Origin: Mycolicibacterium sediminis
GTDB lineage: Bacteria > Actinomycetota > Actinomycetes > Mycobacteriales > Mycobacteriaceae
Assembly: GCF_010731735.1 (NCBI RefSeq)
Contig: NZ_AP022588.1
Span: 4,340,001-4,404,000 of the forward strand
DNA length: 64,000 nt
Reading direction: 5' to 3'
A model generated the notes under the pieces. That model did not search any database, had not been told where the DNA came from, and saw only the letters and a list, made by a program, of their open reading frames with translations. Shown here piece after piece: positions 24,203 to 32,604 of this stretch (positions are counted from its first letter, which is position 1; the number at the start of each line of letters is the position of its first letter). A program made the position numbers and the translations under genes.

Positions 24203-24664
24203 TCACAGGGCGGCCAGGACGCCGCGCATCGCGGCGTCCAGGCTCCCCGCACCCGCTCGGTAGAGGGGTCCCCGACCGTCGGCGAGCAGGATGCGCAGGC
24301 GTGCCACGCCGCGAATCCGTGCCGGGTGCGAGGGCTCGAGCCTCACCAGCACGGCGTCGACGACGTCGGCGGCGCGTCGAACGGCCGCTACGTCGACCGG
24401 GACCCGGCGGTTCCGCTCGGGTCGGCCGTCGTGTGCGTCGTCCATGACCGCGAACAGCGACGCCGCCAACTCCCGACGCTCCCGGACGGACGCCAACCGC
24501 GCCGCGTGCACCGACAGCGGCGTCCCGGGAGTGACCCGGCGGCCCTCCTCGAGTTCGCGGTCGTATCGCAGGGCCCCGACGCGAGCCCGGGTCCTGGACC
24601 ACCAGGACGGCGAGACGACGGACGCGCGGGCGATGCGCTCGTCGGTGAGCAGGTGCTCGGACAT
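24203..24664 (-). CDS. Hypothetical soluble protein
   Basis: A 153-residue protein I do not recognise. It is rich in Arg and Ala, has no membrane segment or signal peptide, and shows two helical blocks: SEHLLTDERIARASVVSPSW at the start and VDVAAVRRAADVVDAVLVRL in the middle. ATG 24664 is preceded by ggaga; a start 15 codons upstream is possible. It converges on the YeaQ-family gene with one base between the stop codons and is divergent from the CGNR protein gene. Confidence 0.6.
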   Translation of the reverse strand: MSEHLLTDERIARASVVSPSWWSRTRARVGALRYDRELEEGRRVTPGTPLSVHAARLASVRERRELAASLFAVMDDAHDGRPERNRRVPVDVAAVRRAADVVDAVLVRLEPSHPARIRGVARLRILLADGRGPLYRAGAGSLDAAMRGVLAAL

Positions 24665-24758
24665 CTCTTCTCCTGTCGTCGTGACTTCCTTCGACGCTAC
24701 GGTGGTCACGCGTGACCAGTCAAGAGATTTAGGCGGTCATGGCGGCTAGGGTGGAGGC

Positions 24759-25322
24759 GTGACGGTCGACGACGACGAGGCCAAGCCCGCACCGGGTCGA
24801 CTGCGCCTGGTCCAGGCACTGATCAACTCGGTGGACCGGGAGTCCGGCCGTGACCGGCTCTCGACCGTGGACTCCGCCACCCCGTGGCTCACCGACACCG
24901 GGCTGCTGACCACAGGTGCGACGCTCGATGCCGACCACCTCGCGCTCGTCGTGGGGGTCCGGGAGGCGTTGCACGCGCTCGTAATGGGCGGGAGTGCGAA
25001 TCACGACGCCGCCGTCCTGCGTCCGCTGCGCGACGTCGCCCGCACTGCGCGGCTGCGAGCCGACCTCGACCCCACGGGGACCGTGACGGTGGCGCCGGCG
25101 GGGGAGTCCGTGGCCGATCGGCTCGCCGGCCTCCTGGCGGTGGTCGCCGACGCGCAGCGCGACGGCACCTGGGGGCATCTCAAGGCATGCGCCAACGAGG
25201 ACTGCCGCTGGGTGTTCTACGACCGTTCCCGGAACCACGGCGGGACGTGGTGCGACATGTCGACCTGCGGGAACAAGGTGAAGAACCGGGAGTTCAGGGC
25301 ACGCCGCCGGGCGGGGACCTAG
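24759..25322 (+). CDS. ABATE/CGNR zinc-finger protein
   Basis: A 187-residue protein. The C-terminal 40 residues form the CGNR zinc finger: CANEDCRWVFYDRSRN, then GTWCDMSTCGNKVKNREF, with four cysteines for one zinc. The N-terminal part is an ABATE-type helical domain that often accompanies it. These proteins are presumed stress-responsive transcription regulators. GTG start. Its stop TAG lies in ctag, the same four bases that end the convergent protease gene. Confidence 0.88.
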   Translation: MTVDDDEAKPAPGRLRLVQALINSVDRESGRDRLSTVDSATPWLTDTGLLTTGATLDADHLALVVGVREALHALVMGGSANHDAAVLRPLRDVARTARLRADLDPTGTVTVAPAGESVADRLAGLLAVVADAQRDGTWGHLKACANEDCRWVFYDRSRNHGGTWCDMSTCGNKVKNREFRARRRAGT

Positions 25323-26086
25323 GTCGACGCGTGCCAGACCAGCGCCGCGGCCAGAGCGCCGAGGCCGTTGAGGGCCCAGTGCAGGGCGATCGGCGCGATC
25401 AGGCTGCCGCTGCGGCCGCGGAGCCAGGTGAAGACGAAGCCGGCCGCGCCCGTCGCGATCACCGCGAGGACGACACCCGCGACCATCCCGGCGACGCCGC
25501 CGCCGAAGATGCGGGTGAAGCCGACGTTGCTGCTCGTCAATCCGAGCGAGGTGGCGACGTGCCAGAGCCCGAACAGCAGCGAACCCGCGGCGGCGACGCC
25601 ACGGAACCCCCACGCCCGGGTGAGCGCTCCGTGCAGCACCCCGCGGAACGCCAGCTCCTCGGGGATCACCGTCTGCAGCGGGATGATGATCATCGACGCC
25701 AGTAGCGCACCGGAGAGCGTGGCGTAGTGATCGTTCATGAACATGGGCCGGGTCCAGGGCAGCGCGATGCCGATCGCGATCACGGCGGCGACCACTGCCA
25801 CCGCGGCCAGGGCGTAGCCGGCACCGGACCGCCAGTGCTCGCGGCCGAGCCCCAGCTCGGTCCACCCGAGCCCGCGGGAGCGGACCAGCGCGACCAGTCC
25901 CAGGGCGGCGAGCGGCACGGTCACGACGTTGGCCCACGGCGTGGTGAAGTGGGCGATCAGGTTGGTGAGGACGAGCACGGTGACCACGACGCCGATGTCG
26001 ACGTACATGCGGTAGTGGTGCAGGACCGAGAGCTGCTCGACCAGCGGGTGCGGCGGTGGCGCGACGGCGGCGCTGGACTCGATCAT
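25319..26086 (-). CDS. CPBP-family intramembrane metalloprotease
   Basis: A 255-residue membrane protein with about seven to eight hydrophobic helices. The three CPBP (CAAX protease/bacteriocin-processing) motifs are present: EELAFRG (Glu-Glu and Arg), FGLWHV (catalytic His) and HWALNG (His and Asn). Substrate unknown; in actinobacteria such genes often stand alone. Corresponds to Rv1863c by synteny. ATG 26086 is clear. Confidence 0.9.
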   Translation of the reverse strand: MIESSAAVAPPPHPLVEQLSVLHHYRMYVDIGVVVTVLVLTNLIAHFTTPWANVVTVPLAALGLVALVRSRGLGWTELGLGREHWRSGAGYALAAVAVVAAVIAIGIALPWTRPMFMNDHYATLSGALLASMIIIPLQTVIPEELAFRGVLHGALTRAWGFRGVAAAGSLLFGLWHVATSLGLTSSNVGFTRIFGGGVAGMVAGVVLAVIATGAAGFVFTWLRGRSGSLIAPIALHWALNGLGALAAALVWHAST

Positions 26087-26196
26087 GACCGCTCAAGTGT
26101 AGGGGTGCGCGGGGACGTCGCAGGTCGACGCGTCGAACGCGGTCCGGCGACCACCCCGTACGTCGTCGCGCCGGACGCTGGACGATACTGATCATC

Positions 26197-28587
26197 ATGC
26201 TTGACACGTGTCAGCTATTGGCGTCGCTACGCGTGCTGGACGTCGGCGGAGCCGAATCCGACGGCGTCGGTCGGCTGTTGGCCGATCTCGGCGCCGACGT
26301 GCTCAAGATCGAGCCGCCGGGCGGGTCGTCGGCGCGACGACATCCCCCGGCGGTGGCCGGAGTCGGCATCCCGTTCGCCCTCGACAACGCCAACAAGCGC
26401 TGCGCTGAACTGGATGCCGCGGTCGCCGAGGATCGCGACCGCCTGGTCGACCTGGTGGCCGAGGCCGACGTGGTCGTCGACGGCGGGCGACCGGGCGGAC
26501 TGTCGGCCTTCGGGACCTCGGCAGCCGAACTCGCCGATCGATTCGGTCATCTGGTCGCACTGTCGGTGACCGACTTCGGCACGGACGGCCCGTACGCCTC
26601 CTGGGAGGCCACCGACTCGGTGCTCTATGCGATGTCGACGGCGCTGTCGCGGTCGGGCCCGACCGTCGGCCGTCCCGTCCTGCCACCGCACGGCATCGCG
26701 TCTACGACCGCGGCCGCACAGGCGGCCTGGGCGGTGCTGGTCGCGTACTTCCACCGCCTGCGCTCCGGCAGGGGTGACTCCGTCGACCTCGCGCGCTTCG
26801 AAGCCGTCGTGCAGACCCTCGACCCGCCGTTCGGCTCCGAGGGCCAGGCCGCCGTCGGGCTCAAGGCCTCAAACCAGCTGTGGCGCGGCCGACCGCGCAA
26901 CCAGCAGATCTACCCCACCTTTCGCTGCCGCGACGGACACGTCCGACTCTGCGTGCTGTCGGCTCGGCAGTGGCGCGGGATGCGGGCCTGGCTCGGTGAA
27001 CCCGCCCGCTTCGCCGACCCCGCGTTCGACACCATCGGGGCACGCTACGCCGCGTCCGCGGAACTGAACGCCCTCATCGCGGCCCGCTTCGCCGACGCGT
27101 CGATGGACGATCTGGTGGCCGAGGGACGGGTACGCGGCGTACCGATCGCCGCCGTTCTGTCTCCGACGGAAGCCCTTGCGAGCGAACACCTCCGAGCGGT
27201 GGGCGCGTTGCGGTCCGTTCGCCTGGCCGACGGCCCGCCGCTCGACGTGCCCGTCGGGGCCTTCGTGATCGACGGCGCCCACGCCGGTCTGCGGCACCCC
27301 GCACCCGCCGCGGCCGGGGACCGCACCGAGTGGCTACCGAGGCCGCACCCCGCACCCGACGTCGGCACGGCCGACGAGACGGATCGGCCGTTCGCCGGAC
27401 TGCGGATCCTCGACCTCGGGGTGATCGTCGCGGGCGGGGAACTCGGCAGGCTCTTCGCCGACCTCGGGGCGGACGTCATCAAGGTGGAGAGCGCCGCGTA
27501 CCCCGACGGGCTGCGCCAGACGGCCCCGGGCCAGCAGATGAGCCGGTCGTGGGCGCTCACCCACCGCAACGAACGCAGCCTGGGCCTCGATCTACGACAC
27601 CCTCTGGGCGCGGCCGTCTTCCGACGTCTGGTGGCCTCCGCCGACGCGGTGTTCGCCAACTTCAAGCCCGGGACGCTGGATTCGCTCGGCTTCTCGCTCG
27701 ACGAGCTGCGCGCCGCCAACCCCCGGATCGTGCTCGCGGAGAGCAGCGCCTTCGGCGCGACCGGACCGTGGAGCGAGCGGATGGGGTACGGCCCGCTGGT
27801 GCGCGCCACCACCGGCGTCAGCAGGCTGTGGTCGGACCGCCATCCGGGCAGGGTGGCCTCGGGGTCGTCGGAACCCCGCGACGCGACCACGATCTTCCCC
27901 GACCACGTGGCGGCGAAGCTGACCGCCATCGCCGCGCTGGCCGCGCTCATCGGCCGCCGCGGCGTCGGCTCGCGGGTGCACGTGTCCCAGGCCGAGGTGG
28001 CGGTGAACCAACTTGCGGCGTCCTTCGTCGCCGACGCGGCGCGCGCGGGCGGAGCCGACGTCCGGCCCGACGACGCGGTCGACGCCGTTCTGCCCTGCGC
28101 GGGTGACGACGAGTGGTGCGTCGTCTCGCTGACCGACGCCTCACACCGGAGCACGCTGGCCACCCTTCTCGGACTCGCCGAGGTGCCGGCCGACGACGCC
28201 GACCTCGTCGACGCCGCGGCTACGTGGACCGGGGCGCTGGACAAGTCGGAGGCCACCCGCGTGCTGCAGGCCGCGGGGATTCCCGCCGGGCCGATGAATC
28301 GAGCCGTCGACGTCCTCACCGATCCGCAGCTCGAGGCCCGCGCCGCCTTCGGCCGGATGGACCACCCGCTGTTCGACGCCCCGATGCCCACCGAGATCCA
28401 CCCCGCACCGTTCCGCCACGTCCCCGACGCGGACCTCCGTCCGGCACCCATGCCCGGCGAGCACACCGCCGAGATCTGCCGCGACGTGCTCGGGATGAGC
28501 GCCGAGGAGGTCGCCGCACTGGCCGCCACCGGTGCGGTGTTCGCCTGGGCCGGTTCCGAGCACCCGCTCCTCGAGTCCACCCCGTGA
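26197..28587 (+). CDS. Double-length CaiB/BaiF family III CoA-transferase
   Basis: A 796-residue fusion of two CoA-transferase family III modules (about 1-390 and 395-790). Each begins with the family opening: LRVLDVGGAESDGVGRLLADLGADV, then LRILDLGVIVAGGELGRLFADLGADV. The nucleophilic Asp of this family is kept only in the second half (Asp569 in FPDHVAAK); the matching place in the first half is Ser169-Thr170 (GIASTTAA). The pair of active sites seen in ordinary homodimers is therefore replaced by one active and one degenerate module. Homologue of Rv1866. Next to the thiolase-like gene, suggesting a role in CoA-ester metabolism of an unknown acid. Confidence 0.9.
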   Translation: MLDTCQLLASLRVLDVGGAESDGVGRLLADLGADVLKIEPPGGSSARRHPPAVAGVGIPFALDNANKRCAELDAAVAEDRDRLVDLVAEADVVVDGGRPGGLSAFGTSAAELADRFGHLVALSVTDFGTDGPYASWEATDSVLYAMSTALSRSGPTVGRPVLPPHGIASTTAAAQAAWAVLVAYFHRLRSGRGDSVDLARFEAVVQTLDPPFGSEGQAAVGLKASNQLWRGRPRNQQIYPTFRCRDGHVRLCVLSARQWRGMRAWLGEPARFADPAFDTIGARYAASAELNALIAARFADASMDDLVAEGRVRGVPIAAVLSPTEALASEHLRAVGALRSVRLADGPPLDVPVGAFVIDGAHAGLRHPAPAAAGDRTEWLPRPHPAPDVGTADETDRPFAGLRILDLGVIVAGGELGRLFADLGADVIKVESAAYPDGLRQTAPGQQMSRSWALTHRNERSLGLDLRHPLGAAVFRRLVASADAVFANFKPGTLDSLGFSLDELRAANPRIVLAESSAFGATGPWSERMGYGPLVRATTGVSRLWSDRHPGRVASGSSEPRDATTIFPDHVAAKLTAIAALAALIGRRGVGSRVHVSQAEVAVNQLAASFVADAARAGGADVRPDDAVDAVLPCAGDDEWCVVSLTDASHRSTLATLLGLAEVPADDADLVDAAATWTGALDKSEATRVLQAAGIPAGPMNRAVDVLTDPQLEARAAFGRMDHPLFDAPMPTEIHPAPFRHVPDADLRPAPMPGEHTAEICRDVLGMSAEEVAALAATGAVFAWAGSEHPLLESTP
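26202..26213. promoter_or_regulatory. 12-bp palindrome at the start of the CoA-transferase gene
   Basis: tgacacgtgtca is a perfect palindrome starting 5 bases after the A of the ATG. A regulator bound here would block initiation. It also contains ttgaca (26201-26206), but no -10 follows at the right distance. It could be chance coding sequence. Confidence 0.3.
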
Positions 28588-28624
28588 CCCGGCCAGCCGG
28601 TCACACCAGCAGAGAGGTCACCCC

Positions 28625-30100
28625 TTGACCATCGATCCCCGCACGCCGGTCCTCGTCGGCTACGGCCAGGTGAACCAGCGCGACGTCGACCCCTCGACCG
28701 AGCCCGTCGACCTGATGGAGTCGGCCGCACGCGCGGCCGCCGATCCGCGGGTGCTCGAGGCCGTGGACTCGGTCCGCATCGTGAACCTGCTGTCCTGGCG
28801 GTACCGCAACCCGGGACTGCTTCTGGCGCAACGGATCGGCGCGTCGGGGGCCGAGGGCCGGTACACGAGCATCGGGGGCAACGTGCCGCAGTCCCTGGTG
28901 AACCAGGCGTGCCTGGACATCCAGGCCGGCCGGGTCGACACCGTCCTGATCGCCGGCGCCGAGACGTGGCGCACCAGGACGAGGGTCAAGTCCGCAGGCG
29001 AGCACCTGGACTGGACCATGCAGGACGACTCGGTGCCCGTGCCGCCCGGTGGCGACGACGAGTTCCTCATGGCCGGTGAGGTCGAGATCCGCATCAAGCT
29101 GGATCGGCCGTCGTACGTGTACCCAATGTTCGAGCAGGCCGTCCGGATCGACGCGGGGGAGACCCCGGACGCACACCGCAGGCGGATCGGCGAGCTGTGG
29201 GCCCGCTTCAGCGAGGTGGCCGCGGGCAACGAGCACGCCTGGAGCACCGAAGCCGTTGCAGCCGAGGACATCTGGCAGCCGTCGGAGAAGAACCGGATGG
29301 TCAGCTGGCCGTACACGAAGCTGATGAACTCGAACAACATGGTGGACCAGGGCGCCGCGCTGGTGCTGACGTCCGCTGAGAACGCGACTCGGCTGGGCGT
29401 CCCGCGGGACCGGTGGATCTTCCCGTACGCGGGCACCGACGCGCACGACACCTACCTGATCGGTGAGCGCGCGGAGTTCCACCGATCGCCGGCGATCCGG
29501 ATCGCCGGGCGGCGTGCACTGGAACTCGCGGGCGTCGGTATCGACGACGTCGACCTCGTCGACGTCTACTCGTGCTTCCCGTCGGCCGTGCAGGTCGCCG
29601 CCCGCGAACTCGGTCTGCCGCTGGACGATCCGCGTCGACCGCTCACCGTGACGGGCGGGTTGACGTTCGCCGGGGGGCCCTGGAACGACTACGTCTCGCA
29701 CTCGATCGCCACGATGGCGGAGCGCCTCGCCGCGCAGCCCGAGTCGGTCGGCCTGATCACCGCCAACGGCGGCTATCTCACCAAGCACAGCTTCGGCCTG
29801 TACGGCGCCCAGCCGCCGACGGGCGAATTCCGTTGGCAGGACGTGCAGTCCGAGGTCGACGCCGAGCTCACGCGGGTCGCCGAGGACGACTGGGCGGGCA
29901 CCGGGACGGTGGAGACGTGGACGACGCCGTTCACCCGGGAAGGCGCGCCGGAGAAGGCGTTCGTCGCCGTCCGCACACCGGCCGACACCCGTGCGCTCGC
30001 GGTGCTCACCGACCCGTCGGACGCGTTGGCCAGCGTCACCGAGGACATCGCAGGCGCGAAGGTGACGGTCGCGGCGGACGGCACGGCCGCGCTCGGCTGA
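28625..30100 (+). CDS. Thiolase-fold protein (acetyl-CoA acetyltransferase-like, Rv1867-like)
   Basis: A 491-residue member of the thiolase superfamily. The fold is recognisable from IQAGRVDTVLIAGAE, DDVDLVDVYSCFPSAVQ and ITANGGYLTKHSFG. The catalytic residues of true thiolases are not in place: the N-terminal nucleophile region reads GGNVPQSLVNQ with no Cys; GHPxG is GGPWN; and the C-terminal Cys-Gly-Gly is replaced by TANGG. A non-thiolytic role on CoA esters is likely. TTG start at 28625 chosen because agagagg lies upstream and the conserved TPVLVGYGQV follows. Probably co-transcribed with the CoA-transferase (37-base gap). Confidence 0.82.
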   Translation: MTIDPRTPVLVGYGQVNQRDVDPSTEPVDLMESAARAAADPRVLEAVDSVRIVNLLSWRYRNPGLLLAQRIGASGAEGRYTSIGGNVPQSLVNQACLDIQAGRVDTVLIAGAETWRTRTRVKSAGEHLDWTMQDDSVPVPPGGDDEFLMAGEVEIRIKLDRPSYVYPMFEQAVRIDAGETPDAHRRRIGELWARFSEVAAGNEHAWSTEAVAAEDIWQPSEKNRMVSWPYTKLMNSNNMVDQGAALVLTSAENATRLGVPRDRWIFPYAGTDAHDTYLIGERAEFHRSPAIRIAGRRALELAGVGIDDVDLVDVYSCFPSAVQVAARELGLPLDDPRRPLTVTGGLTFAGGPWNDYVSHSIATMAERLAAQPESVGLITANGGYLTKHSFGLYGAQPPTGEFRWQDVQSEVDAELTRVAEDDWAGTGTVETWTTPFTREGAPEKAFVAVRTPADTRALAVLTDPSDALASVTEDIAGAKVTVAADGTAALG

Positions 30101-30103
30101 GCG

Positions 30104-30886
30104 TTAGCGGATCGTGTAGCCGCCGTCGACCAGCAGGTCGGCGCCGTTGATCATGCCCGCGGCGTCGGAGGCGAGGAACACCGCGGCCGCCGCGACCTCG
30201 TCGGGGAGGGCGAAGCGGCCGGTGGGGATCAGCTTCTTGAGCGCCTCCCCACGGGGGTTGTCCCACGCCTTGATCCCGAGGTCGGTGAGGACGACGGTGG
30301 GGGAGATGGTGTTGACGCGCACGCCACGTCCGGCCCACTCGCTGGCCAGCACCTTCGACACGCCGACCACGCCGAACTTCGATGCGCAGTAGGCGACGTG
30401 CTCGTCGAGAGCCACGGACGCGGCCTGAGAGGCCATGTTGACGATCGATCCCCGCCCGGCGGCGAGCATGTGCATGCCCGCCGACTGGCAGACCAGGAAC
30501 GTGCCGGTGAGGTTGATGGCGATGGTTCTCGTCCACATGTCCAGCGGCAGGTCCTCCGCGGGCGCCAACGCGGCGATGCCCGCACAGTTGACCAGCACGT
30601 CGATCCCACCGAAGTGGCCGACCACCGCGTCGACCGCGGCGTCGACGGACGCGGGATCGGCGACGTCGCAGGCGAACCCGGCCGAACCCGGCAGTTCCCG
30701 CGCGGTGGCCTCAGCGCCGTCGCCGTCGAGGTCGACGACGGCGACCCGCGCCCCCTTCGTCGCGAACGCGCGTGCGATGGCCGCGCCGATCCCGGAGGCC
30801 GCACCGGTGACCATCGCCACCTTGCCGTCGAGCCGGAAGTCGAAGTCCACCTGCGGGGTTGACACGTGTGGTGTCCTTTCGGTCAT
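30104..30886 (-). CDS. SDR polyol dehydrogenase (D-threitol dehydrogenase-like)
   Basis: A 260-residue classical SDR. TGAASGIG binds the nucleotide; Asp in VVDLDGDG suggests NAD preference; NCAGIAAL, the catalytic Ser (NMASQAAS) and Tyr-x3-Lys (YCASK) are intact. The opening DFRLDGKVAMVTG and the overall sequence recall mycobacterial polyol dehydrogenases such as D-threitol dehydrogenase. Its ATG overlaps the stop of the SorC regulator gene as ATGA, so it belongs to the regulator's operon and to the polyol locus. Substrate is inferred from this context. Confidence 0.8.
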   Translation of the reverse strand: MTERTPHVSTPQVDFDFRLDGKVAMVTGAASGIGAAIARAFATKGARVAVVDLDGDGAEATARELPGSAGFACDVADPASVDAAVDAVVGHFGGIDVLVNCAGIAALAPAEDLPLDMWTRTIAINLTGTFLVCQSAGMHMLAAGRGSIVNMASQAASVALDEHVAYCASKFGVVGVSKVLASEWAGRGVRVNTISPTVVLTDLGIKAWDNPRGEALKKLIPTGRFALPDEVAAAAVFLASDAAGMINGADLLVDGGYTIR

Positions 30887-31803
30887 GCGAGCACCGCGGC
30901 TGCGATGTCGCTGTCGGTGACCAGGGACGAGACCAGACCGGAGCGCAGCACGGCACGCGTCGCGGTGATCTTCTCGGGGCCCGTGGCCAGGGCGATGCGG
31001 GTCGGGATGGCGCGCAGGAGGGTCTCGTCGATGCCCATCCGGCGCTGATCGAGGCCGGCGACGCGTGCGCCGTCGTCGTCGAGCAGGAGCGCGCAGGTCT
31101 CGGCGACCACGCCCGCGGCCTCGAGTTCGGCGGCCTCCGCGGGCGGTAGCGAGCCGTACACCTGCGACGCGCCGGGCACCCACGCACCCACCGAGACGAT
31201 GGCGCAGGTGACCTTGCCGTGGTGTGCGACGGTCTCGCGGATCTGCGGGTTGTCGCCGAGGCTCTCGGCCGTCCGGGCGTCCGGTACGACGAGCGGTGCG
31301 TAGAGGGGCCAGGACTCACCCCCGCTGACCTCGCTGATCCGGCGCACCAGGTCGACGCCGCTGTGCGTGATTGCACCCGCCATCCCGGTGAGCTGGACGA
31401 CGTCGCAGCGGGGCAGGGAGGTGAGGTGCGGCGCGATGTTGGTCAGGGTGCGACCGCAGTCCACGCCGATGACGTCGCCGTCGCGCAGGATCGACTGCAG
31501 CAGCTCGGCCATCGCCTTGGCGACGGCGTCCACGCGATCGGCCGCGCTCGTCGAGTCGGCCGCGACGGCGTAGGCGTGCTCGAGACCGTAGCGGCGCTGC
31601 AGTGCCGTGGACAGGTCGACGTCGATGGAGCCGGGATTGTTGATCTTGATCTCGACCATCCCCGACTCGAGTGCCTCGTCGAGCATCCTCGCCACCTTGA
31701 ACCGGGACAGCCCGAATTCCTCCGCGATCTGGATTCGGGTGCGACCCTCGAGGTAGTAGCGCCGCGCGATGACCGCGCGCTGGAACAGCTCATCGGGTCC
31801 CAT
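30883..31803 (-). CDS. SorC/DeoR-type sugar-sensing transcription regulator
   Basis: A 306-residue regulator. Residues 18-42 form a helix-turn-helix (TRIQIAEEFGLSRFKVARML). The rest is the SorC sugar-binding domain, which resembles sugar isomerases (GDVIGVDCGRTL, then VVQLTGMAGA and a GIGTxD-like end). Effectors of this family are usually phosphorylated sugars. It is transcribed divergently from the polyol operon, with two CATATG-centred sites in between, and should control both directions. Confidence 0.9.
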   Translation of the reverse strand: MGPDELFQRAVIARRYYLEGRTRIQIAEEFGLSRFKVARMLDEALESGMVEIKINNPGSIDVDLSTALQRRYGLEHAYAVAADSTSAADRVDAVAKAMAELLQSILRDGDVIGVDCGRTLTNIAPHLTSLPRCDVVQLTGMAGAITHSGVDLVRRISEVSGGESWPLYAPLVVPDARTAESLGDNPQIRETVAHHGKVTCAIVSVGAWVPGASQVYGSLPPAEAAELEAAGVVAETCALLLDDDGARVAGLDQRRMGIDETLLRAIPTRIALATGPEKITATRAVLRSGLVSSLVTDSDIAAAVLA

Positions 31804-31847
31804 GGCGGCCCCCTCTCACCCTTGCTGACCAGCACTTCACCGGCCCA

Positions 31848-31882
31848 CTGCACATATGTGCAGCGGCGTTGACATATGAGCA
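31848..31882. promoter_or_regulatory. Paired operator sites for the SorC regulator, overlapping a promoter
   Basis: The 16-bp perfect palindrome ctgcacatatgtgcag (31848-31863) and a second site tgacatatgagca (31870-31882) share CATATG-x-GCA. The two CATATG cores start exactly 20 bases apart, about two helix turns. The second site overlaps ttgaca (31869-31874), which with catgat (31892-31897, 17-base spacer) makes a plausible promoter for the polyol operon. Binding by the adjacent regulator is inferred. Confidence 0.65.
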
Positions 31883-31968
31883 TAGGCGTTGCATGATCCT
31901 CGTCACAACGTTTTTGACACCTTTCGGCGCGACTCGCGCGCACCGAGGACCCCGGAGATCTGACACGC

Positions 31969-32604
31969 ATGGGCATGGACGACACGGCGCTCGTCACCGT
32001 CGCGGGCGCCGTCCTCGCACGTGAGTCGGCCGCCGTGGCCGCCCTCGTGGGAACCGTCGAGGCCGGCGTGGTCGACGTCGCCAAGCGCCTGGTCGCCATC
32101 GCCGGCAAGGTCGTCACCACCGGCTCCGGGACCTCCGGGATCATGGCCGAACGACTGGCCCACCTGCTGTCGGTGTGCGGCACGCCCGCCGTCTACCTGC
32201 CCGCGATGGATGCGCTGCACGGCGGCATGGGCGCCATCACCGACACCGACCTCGTCCTCGCCATCTCCAAGACCGGCCAGTCCCAGGAACTCACCCGGCT
32301 CGTCGACCGGCTCGTCGGCCGGGGCGTGCACGTCGTCGCGGTGACCGAGTCGCCCGAGTCGCCGTTCGCCGCGGCCGCGACGAGTGTCGCCGCGCTGCCG
32401 GCGACGCCGTCGGGTGCGGACCCCGGCGACATGATCGCGACCGCCAGCACGCTGGTGGTGGGCGCCTGGGGCGACGCGGTCTCGGTGGTGGCGATGGCGC
32501 TGCGCGGTCACACCCTCGACGACGTCGTCGACAGCCACCCGGCCGGGGGCGTCGGCTTCCGCGGCCGCAGGCCCGGCGACGCCGCACCGGTGGTGTCGGC
32601 ATGA
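31969..32604 (+). CDS. SIS-domain sugar-phosphate isomerase (KpsF/PHI-like)
   Basis: A 211-residue single SIS domain. The motifs TTGSGTSGIMAERLAH, AMDALHGGMGAITDTD and VLAISKTGQSQEL match KpsF-type arabinose-5-phosphate isomerases and 6-phospho-3-hexuloisomerases, without the C-terminal CBS pair of KpsF. In this operon it likely interconverts an aldose and ketose phosphate. First gene of the rightward operon; ggag at 31954 precedes the ATG. Overlaps the kinase gene by ATGA. Confidence 0.85.
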   Translation: MGMDDTALVTVAGAVLARESAAVAALVGTVEAGVVDVAKRLVAIAGKVVTTGSGTSGIMAERLAHLLSVCGTPAVYLPAMDALHGGMGAITDTDLVLAISKTGQSQELTRLVDRLVGRGVHVVAVTESPESPFAAAATSVAALPATPSGADPGDMIATASTLVVGAWGDAVSVVAMALRGHTLDDVVDSHPAGGVGFRGRRPGDAAPVVSA

